From assembly GCF_900184935.1 (NCBI RefSeq), contig NZ_FXYE01000002.1:1054001-1118000 (forward strand): a DNA stretch of 64,000 nucleotides, written 5' to 3'. The notes below the pieces were generated by a model, which saw only the letters and a program-made list of their open reading frames with translations, was not told the origin of the DNA and made no database searches. Shown here piece after piece: positions 59,436 through 64,000 of this stretch. Every line of letters begins with the position of its first letter. Positions within the stretch are counted from its first letter, which is position 1. The translations under genes were made by a program, and so were the position numbers. Origin of the DNA: Actibacterium lipolyticum (GTDB taxonomy: Bacteria > Pseudomonadota > Alphaproteobacteria > Rhodobacterales > Rhodobacteraceae).

Positions 59436-60751
59436 GCGACACGCTTCAGCTAAGTCTTGTCTTCGCGCTTATCGCAGCGCTGTTGGGCGCGATGGCTGGG
59501 CTGCGGCGCTTTGCCGAAAACCACGGCTGGCCTGCGGAAATTCAGCGCAAGATCGTTCACATATCCGCAGGCGGGCTGGCGATTTGCCTTCCTTGGGTGT
59601 TTGCCGATGCGTGGCCCGTCTATCTGCTGCTTGGGCTAACGCTTGGCGCGATGATCGCCATGCGGCTTCCAGTCTTGTCGGGCTTGGGTAAAACCCTGCA
59701 TGGGGTTAATCGCAAATCGTATGGCGATTTCCTTTTGGTCGTGTCTGTGGGGCTGGTGTTCCTTTTCTCAAACGGCAACGCGGTTCTATACGTGTTACCG
59801 CTTGCCGTTCTGACCCTTGCCGATGCCGCCGCCGCCATCGCAGGCAGCACCTATGGCAAGCACTTCTTTCGCACCGAAGATGGCCACAAAAGCCTTGAGG
59901 GAAGCGCGGTCTTCTTTCTGGTCACATTGTTGGTTTGCATCCTGTGCTTTCTGATGCTTACCGACATTCCGCGTGAAAACGTCATCCTTTTGGCCGCCGC
60001 AATCGCGGTTTTCACAACGGTGGTAGAGGCCGACAGCTGGCACGGGTTCGACAACCTATTCCTTCCGATGGGGGTGCTGATTTTCCTATCCACAACGCTG
60101 GATATGCCCGTGTGGGATGCGGTGACTCGGCTGGGGCTGTTGTTCGTCGCAATTGCGATCCTTGCGGCGCTGACACGGCGCGTCGGGCTAAGCAGCCACG
60201 TGGCCCGCGTATACGCCATCGCGTTTTTCATGCTGCTTTCCGTCACGGCCCTACAAAACGCGGTTTTGCCGACGCTTCTATTGTTGGCGCAGGCGGCTGA
60301 TCGCCGGGCCGCCGGGGCGGCGCGCAACCTTGCCGCGCTTGAAATTGTGGGGGCCTTGGCCTTGGTCAGCTTTGGCTTTTTGGCCGCAGGGATCGCCACG
60401 GGCGTGAATGCGATAAATTACTATGCGCTTGCAATCGCCGCCATGGCGGCCAGCCACGCAGCGCTGGGTCTTGAACGACGGGCCGCTTGGCTGCGATTGA
60501 CCGGCGCAGCGGTTTGCGCAGCCGCCCTGTTCGCCGTTTGGGTCGCCGTTACAAATACCAACCCCGCATCAACATATTGGCACCCGCCAATCAACGCTTT
60601 CGCAATCGCCATATTGGCGATTTCCGCGCTTGTCCCTTCGGCTATTCCACGATGGTTTCAACAGCGGCGCAATTCAAAGGCGGCACTTCTTGGGGTGTTT
60701 CCAACTGTGTTGCTTTATTTCATCTTGCTGCTTCGGGAGGGGATATTGTGA
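59432..60751 (+). CDS. Dolichol/phytol-kinase-like CTP-dependent membrane enzyme, enlarged
   Basis: A 439-residue protein with roughly a dozen hydrophobic segments. R-K-I-V-H-I-S-A-G-G near 40 and L-A-D-A-A-A-A-I-A-G-S-T-Y-G-K with H-K-S-L-E-G-S are the CTP-binding motifs of the phosphatidate cytidylyltransferase/dolichol kinase superfamily. Phytol-kinase-like proteins are about 200-250 residues, so the C-terminal half (from about 225) is an extra membrane module I cannot name. The start is TTG over the previous stop (TTGA). Likely role: CTP-dependent phosphorylation of an isoprenoid or lipid alcohol. Confidence 0.78.
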   Translation: MSDTLQLSLVFALIAALLGAMAGLRRFAENHGWPAEIQRKIVHISAGGLAICLPWVFADAWPVYLLLGLTLGAMIAMRLPVLSGLGKTLHGVNRKSYGDFLLVVSVGLVFLFSNGNAVLYVLPLAVLTLADAAAAIAGSTYGKHFFRTEDGHKSLEGSAVFFLVTLLVCILCFLMLTDIPRENVILLAAAIAVFTTVVEADSWHGFDNLFLPMGVLIFLSTTLDMPVWDAVTRLGLLFVAIAILAALTRRVGLSSHVARVYAIAFFMLLSVTALQNAVLPTLLLLAQAADRRAAGAARNLAALEIVGALALVSFGFLAAGIATGVNAINYYALAIAAMAASHAALGLERRAAWLRLTGAAVCAAALFAVWVAVTNTNPASTYWHPPINAFAIAILAISALVPSAIPRWFQQRRNSKAALLGVFPTVLLYFILLLREGIL

Positions 60752-61596
60752 CCAACCAAACGCTGCGCAACGACGGCGCCCAGGCCACGCTTTTCAGGAA
60801 CGCGCCCCCTTGGGAAGGCCGCAAGACAGCCGCGATTGGTGCGTTCCGTTGTGACGATGCGCAAGCGGGCAGCAGCCTTTTGAACGACGCCGCCGATCTT
60901 CTTAGGGCCGAAGGCTATCAGGCGATGATTGGCCCGATGGATGGCGACACTTGGCACAGCTATCGGCTGATCACAGAAACAGACGACAGCCCGCCATTCC
61001 TGATGGAGCCCAAATCCGCGCCCCACGACCTCGATGCATTCCAGAAGGCGGGTTTCGAAGAAATCTCTTCTTACTTCTCGGCCCGCGGGGCGGTTGCCGG
61101 GGCCATCGGAACGCCACCGCCCCACGACGACGCAATCGAAATTCGCCAATGGGATGGAACCAACCCCGAAGCCTGTTTTGCCGACGTGCACAGCCTTTCA
61201 ACCAAGGCTTTTGCCAACAACCTGTTCTACGCGCCGATCAGCCTTGAATCGTTTCTGGCGATGTACATGCCCTTCGTTCCGATGCTGAAGCCAGAACTGA
61301 TACTGATGGCACGTGACACGCAAAGCGGCGCTTTGTTGGGTTTTTTGTTTGGTATCCCAAACTATCAAGAAGGGCTAACGCCCAGCAGCGTGATCTTGAA
61401 AACATATGCCAGCCTTCGGGCGGGCGTTGGGCATCACCTTAGCCATGTGTTTCACCAAAACGCCCAGACGATGGGGTATGAACATGTGATCCACGCGCTG
61501 ATACACGATAGCAATCAATCTGCGGATCGCAGTCGCAAGCACGGGGCGCAAGTGTTCCGCCGTTACGCATTGCTGGGGCGCGTCTTGAATGCATGA
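60748..61596 (+). CDS. GNAT-like N-acyltransferase
   Basis: A 282-residue protein of the acyl-CoA N-acyltransferase fold; the similarity is general and I cannot name a closer family. W-H-S-Y-R-L-I-T is near residue 71 and the conserved C-terminal region has H-V-I-H-A-L-I-H-D-S-N-Q-S-A-D-R. The start is GTG 60748 over the previous stop (GTGA), preceded by GGGAGG. In this operon it might acylate the amino group supplied by the BtaA-like enzyme. This is an inference. Confidence 0.65.
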   Translation: MTNQTLRNDGAQATLFRNAPPWEGRKTAAIGAFRCDDAQAGSSLLNDAADLLRAEGYQAMIGPMDGDTWHSYRLITETDDSPPFLMEPKSAPHDLDAFQKAGFEEISSYFSARGAVAGAIGTPPPHDDAIEIRQWDGTNPEACFADVHSLSTKAFANNLFYAPISLESFLAMYMPFVPMLKPELILMARDTQSGALLGFLFGIPNYQEGLTPSSVILKTYASLRAGVGHHLSHVFHQNAQTMGYEHVIHALIHDSNQSADRSRKHGAQVFRRYALLGRVLNA

Positions 61597-63019
61597 TCTG
61601 ACGTCAATCTTTCGCAAAACCGCGCAGCAATACGGCGACCGCGTTGCGCTGATCACGCCCACCGGGTCCGTCACTTTTGCCGAGCTAGAGTCCCGCTCTG
61701 CCGCGTTCGCCGCCACCTGCACCGCCAAAGGGATCAGACGCGGCGACAGGGTTATCGTCGCGATGCCGGTTGGCATCGACCTATTCGTGGCGCTTGCAGG
61801 CGCGTGGCGGTTGGGCGCTGTCGTCGTGTTTCCCGAACCCGCGATGGGGTTGAAAGGGTTCCGGCACGCGCTGCGCACCACCCGGCCTTCGGCGTTTTTC
61901 GCAAGCGGCGGTTATCGCTGGTTAAAGCTGTTGTTGCCAAGCCTTTGGCGCGCGCGCCTTTGTACGCCCCGAAAAGGCGATAAAGGCGCTTCCGTTCCCG
62001 CAGATCTGTCATCTGATGATCCCGCGCTGATATCGTTCACATCTGGGTCCACCGGGGCACCAAAGGCGATCCTGCGCAGCCACGGTTTCTTAATGGCGCA
62101 ACGTGGTGCGGTCTCTCCGCTGTTGGCATCCCACCGGGACGAGGTCGATCTTGTCGCCTTTCCGGTTTTTACCCTGCTTAACTTAGCCGCCGGTCGAACG
62201 TCCGCTTTGCCCAATTGGCGGCTGACGCGCCCCGATCAGCTTTCAGCCCCGCGCCTTGCCCACTGGATCAAGGAAACCCGCGCCACCCGCGCTCTGTTAC
62301 CGCCCGCGCTGTGCGAAACGCTGGCCCAGGCCGACATCCCGCCCGGCTTGCATACCGTTTTCACAGGCGGCGGTCCGGTTTTCCCGGATGTCGTTGCCGC
62401 ATTGAAAAAGCAGCGGCCCGGCCTGCGCGTGGTTTCGGTTTACGGCTCGACCGAGGCCGAACCCATCGCCGAACTTGATTGGGCCGACATAGATGACGCT
62501 TTGCTGTCACGCATGGCGCAAGGCGGCGGTCTGCTGGCCGGCGCCCCGGTGGAAGCTGCCAGACTGCGCATCGTTGACGATGAAATTCAGGTCGCCGGCG
62601 CGCATGTGAACGATGGCTACCTTGACCCGGCCATGAACAGCGACACCAAGGTACGCGACGGGGATGTCATCTGGCACCGCACCGGCGATGCCGGTTATCT
62701 GGATGACGCTGGTCAGCTGTGGCTATTGGGCCGCCACTCCGCCAGCGCCCCAACCAACGGTGGCAAACTGTTCCCCTTCAGCGTGGAAGTTGCCGCACGC
62801 AACTGGCCCGGCGTCGACAAGGCCGCGTTATGGGCGGGCGATGCACAAACCACACTGGTGATCGAAGGCGCAGACGCGGATCTAGACCAATGCAAATCGA
62901 ACGCAGCCGCAATGGGCGTTGATACTGTGCTAAAGGTCGCCAAACTGCCGATGGACAGACGCCACCAGTCAAAGGTGGATTACAACGCGCTAAACGCTTT
63001 GATCCGCAAATCGCGTTAA
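61589..63019 (+). CDS. AMP-forming acyl/aryl ligase (ANL superfamily)
   Basis: A 476-residue adenylating enzyme. The phosphate loop is F-T-S-G-S-T-G-A-P-K-A, then V-Y-G-S-T-E-A-E-P and H-R-T-G-D-A-G-Y. The catalytic lysine is in R-H-Q-S-K-V-D-Y near residue 463. It activates a carboxylate as AMP ester, then makes a CoA thioester or other bond. The ATG overlaps the acyltransferase gene by eight bases. A short substrate lid (the whole protein is 50-70 residues below typical acyl-CoA synthetases) and similarity to OleC-type ligases are noted. The acid is unknown. Confidence 0.82.
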   Translation: MHDLTSIFRKTAQQYGDRVALITPTGSVTFAELESRSAAFAATCTAKGIRRGDRVIVAMPVGIDLFVALAGAWRLGAVVVFPEPAMGLKGFRHALRTTRPSAFFASGGYRWLKLLLPSLWRARLCTPRKGDKGASVPADLSSDDPALISFTSGSTGAPKAILRSHGFLMAQRGAVSPLLASHRDEVDLVAFPVFTLLNLAAGRTSALPNWRLTRPDQLSAPRLAHWIKETRATRALLPPALCETLAQADIPPGLHTVFTGGGPVFPDVVAALKKQRPGLRVVSVYGSTEAEPIAELDWADIDDALLSRMAQGGGLLAGAPVEAARLRIVDDEIQVAGAHVNDGYLDPAMNSDTKVRDGDVIWHRTGDAGYLDDAGQLWLLGRHSASAPTNGGKLFPFSVEVAARNWPGVDKAALWAGDAQTTLVIEGADADLDQCKSNAAAMGVDTVLKVAKLPMDRRHQSKVDYNALNALIRKSR

Positions 63020-63238
63020 CGCGGGCTGTCCAACACCAAGTTCGGCACCCAAGTAATCACATCCGGAAAAACGCTGCGCCTTGCGACACCGCAGAAGTGG
63101 TGCAATACGTTTTCCCAAGCGGGCCCTCGATTAGCACCCCCGGGCGCCTTCCACGGTTGAACATTCGGCAAAGAAAGACGCGGAAACGATGCAAGACCTG
63201 AACGCTCAGCGCCAATTCGTGCGGTCCACTTTCCCAGC

Positions 63239-64000
63239 ATGACCCGATCCCGCGCAACCTCCATCGGGTTTATCGCCGTCCTTTTGTGGGCGCTTCTTGC
63301 GCTGTTCACTGTGGGTTCGGCACCTGTTCCGCCGCTTCAACTGAATGCGATGTGCTTTGCGATTGGCGGGCTTATTGGCCTGATCTGGACATGGAAAACC
63401 GGTGGCGCAGCGCGTTTGCGCGGTGTCAGTTGGAAGGTCTACGCCTTTGGCACGCTGGGCTTGTTTGGGTACCACGCGCTTTACTTTTCGGCCCTGCGCC
63501 TTGCCCCCGCCGCCGAGGCAGGGTTGATCGCCTATCTGTGGCCGCTGTTGATTGTTCTATTTTCCGGGCTGCTTCCCGGTGAAAAACTGTTTGCGGGGCA
63601 CATCATTGGTGGCCTGATTGGTTTTGCCGGGGCGGCCCTGATTGTGCTGAACGGCGCGACCGGTTTTCAAGGAAGCGCCCTGCCGGGCTATGGCCTGGCC
63701 CTTCTTTGTGCGCTGACCTGGGCCAGCTATTCTGTGCTCTCACGCCGACTTGGCGCGGTGCCGACCGAAACCGTGGCGGTGTTTTGTATTGCAACTGCCG
63801 CGTTATCCTTGCCCCTGCACCTTGCGCTGGAAGAAACCGTTTGGCCTGCAACGACGCTTGGTTGGCTGTCGTGCATCGCCCTTGGGCTTGGGCCGGTCGG
63901 TTTGGCGTTTTATGTTTGGGATATTGGGGTCAAGCGCGGCGATATTCAGCTTTTGGGCGTCGCCAGCTATGCCGCGCCTCTGCTTTCAACACTTGCATTG
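63239..64000 (+). CDS. EamA-family transporter, YddG-like (3' end outside the window)
   Basis: This frame is open from ATG 63239 to the window end, 254 codons, without a stop. About nine hydrophobic segments in two EamA repeats are visible: I-A-Y-L-W-P-L-L-I-V-L-F in the first and V-A-S-Y-A-A-P-L-L-S-T-L in the second. The pattern resembles YddG aromatic amino-acid and metabolite exporters. A 219-base gap separates it from the operon, with no clear terminator. Whether it exports the operon's product is unknown. Confidence 0.85.
   Translation, partial: MTRSRATSIGFIAVLLWALLALFTVGSAPVPPLQLNAMCFAIGGLIGLIWTWKTGGAARLRGVSWKVYAFGTLGLFGYHALYFSALRLAPAAEAGLIAYLWPLLIVLFSGLLPGEKLFAGHIIGGLIGFAGAALIVLNGATGFQGSALPGYGLALLCALTWASYSVLSRRLGAVPTETVAVFCIATAALSLPLHLALEETVWPATTLGWLSCIALGLGPVGLAFYVWDIGVKRGDIQLLGVASYAAPLLSTLAL

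Noticed and set aside
63016-63309. A 97-codon minus-strand frame in the gap after the AMP ligase.
   Set aside because: It overlaps the start of the EamA gene, has no ribosome site and no recognisable motif.
1-64000. tRNA, rRNA, CRISPR arrays, insertion sequences and integrase genes.
   Set aside because: I looked through the gaps and the coding set and found nothing with the required structure or protein families.

Overview
The window looks like chromosomal core DNA of a marine alphaproteobacterium of the Roseobacter group (Rhodobacteraceae). The evidence is the protein families: a separate ATP synthase F0 operon with b and b' subunits, glcDEF, a MipZ division ATPase instead of Min proteins, a Rhizobium-type glycerol ABC transporter, GT14/DUF5928 glycan enzymes, and the block ffh - GNAT genes - chorismate mutase - rpsP - rimM - trmD - rplS - rpmE. 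I see no rRNA, tRNA, CRISPR array, insertion sequence or prophage gene. Coordinates of coding regions include the stop codon.

Layout. 1-5.6 kb: end of a VWA-domain protein, a small heat-shock protein, a secreted trypsin-like protease and the glycolate oxidase operon glcD-glcE-glcF (minus strand). 5.7-14.2 kb: a DUF599 membrane protein, a small secreted protein, then the MoxR / DUF58 / DUF4159 / VWA-like membrane-protein operon (minus) with a divergent DUF1285 gene. 14.4-29.9 kb: single-gene housekeeping units: ATP-grasp ligase, CDF metal exporter, polA, CHCC zinc protein, an ABC ATPase without a permease, a HIT protein, a GT14 glycosyltransferase divergent from a sulfotransferase, a TetR/SDR pair with an operator-like repeat, a PfkB kinase coupled to nth, an Ada-like methyltransferase, an OmpA lipoprotein, a GntR regulator and a YdeI protein. 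30.1-32.7 kb: atpI-atpB-atpE-atpF'-atpF. 32.9-35.7 kb: ArsR, EamA, LysR and azoR. 36.0-42.1 kb: the SRP/ribosome block, with three tandem GNAT acetyltransferases, a chorismate mutase and an easily missed 47-residue membrane protein in front of rimM. 42.5-53.7 kb: mipZ, then the complete glycerol regulon glpD-glpS-glpT-glpP-glpQ-glpU-glpV plus glpK, with glpR divergent and GlpR-like boxes between glpD and glpR.

53.8-63.0 kb holds the most unusual content: seven plus-strand genes in which every junction overlaps by 4-8 bases. They encode a class I HMG-CoA reductase with all four catalytic residues, a UbiA-family membrane prenyltransferase, a PEP-synthase / rifampin-phosphotransferase-like dikinase, a BtaA-like (DUF3419) aminocarboxypropyltransferase, an enlarged dolichol/phytol-kinase-like membrane enzyme, a GNAT-like acyltransferase and an AMP-forming acyl ligase. 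No other mevalonate gene and no btaB lies in the window. I cannot name a described pathway with this gene set. My inference is a membrane-associated isoprenoid or amino-lipid pathway. An EamA/YddG-like exporter follows and runs off the end of the window.

Many genes start with TTG or GTG placed directly over the preceding stop codon (TTGA, GTGA), so several start calls here differ from the first ATG.
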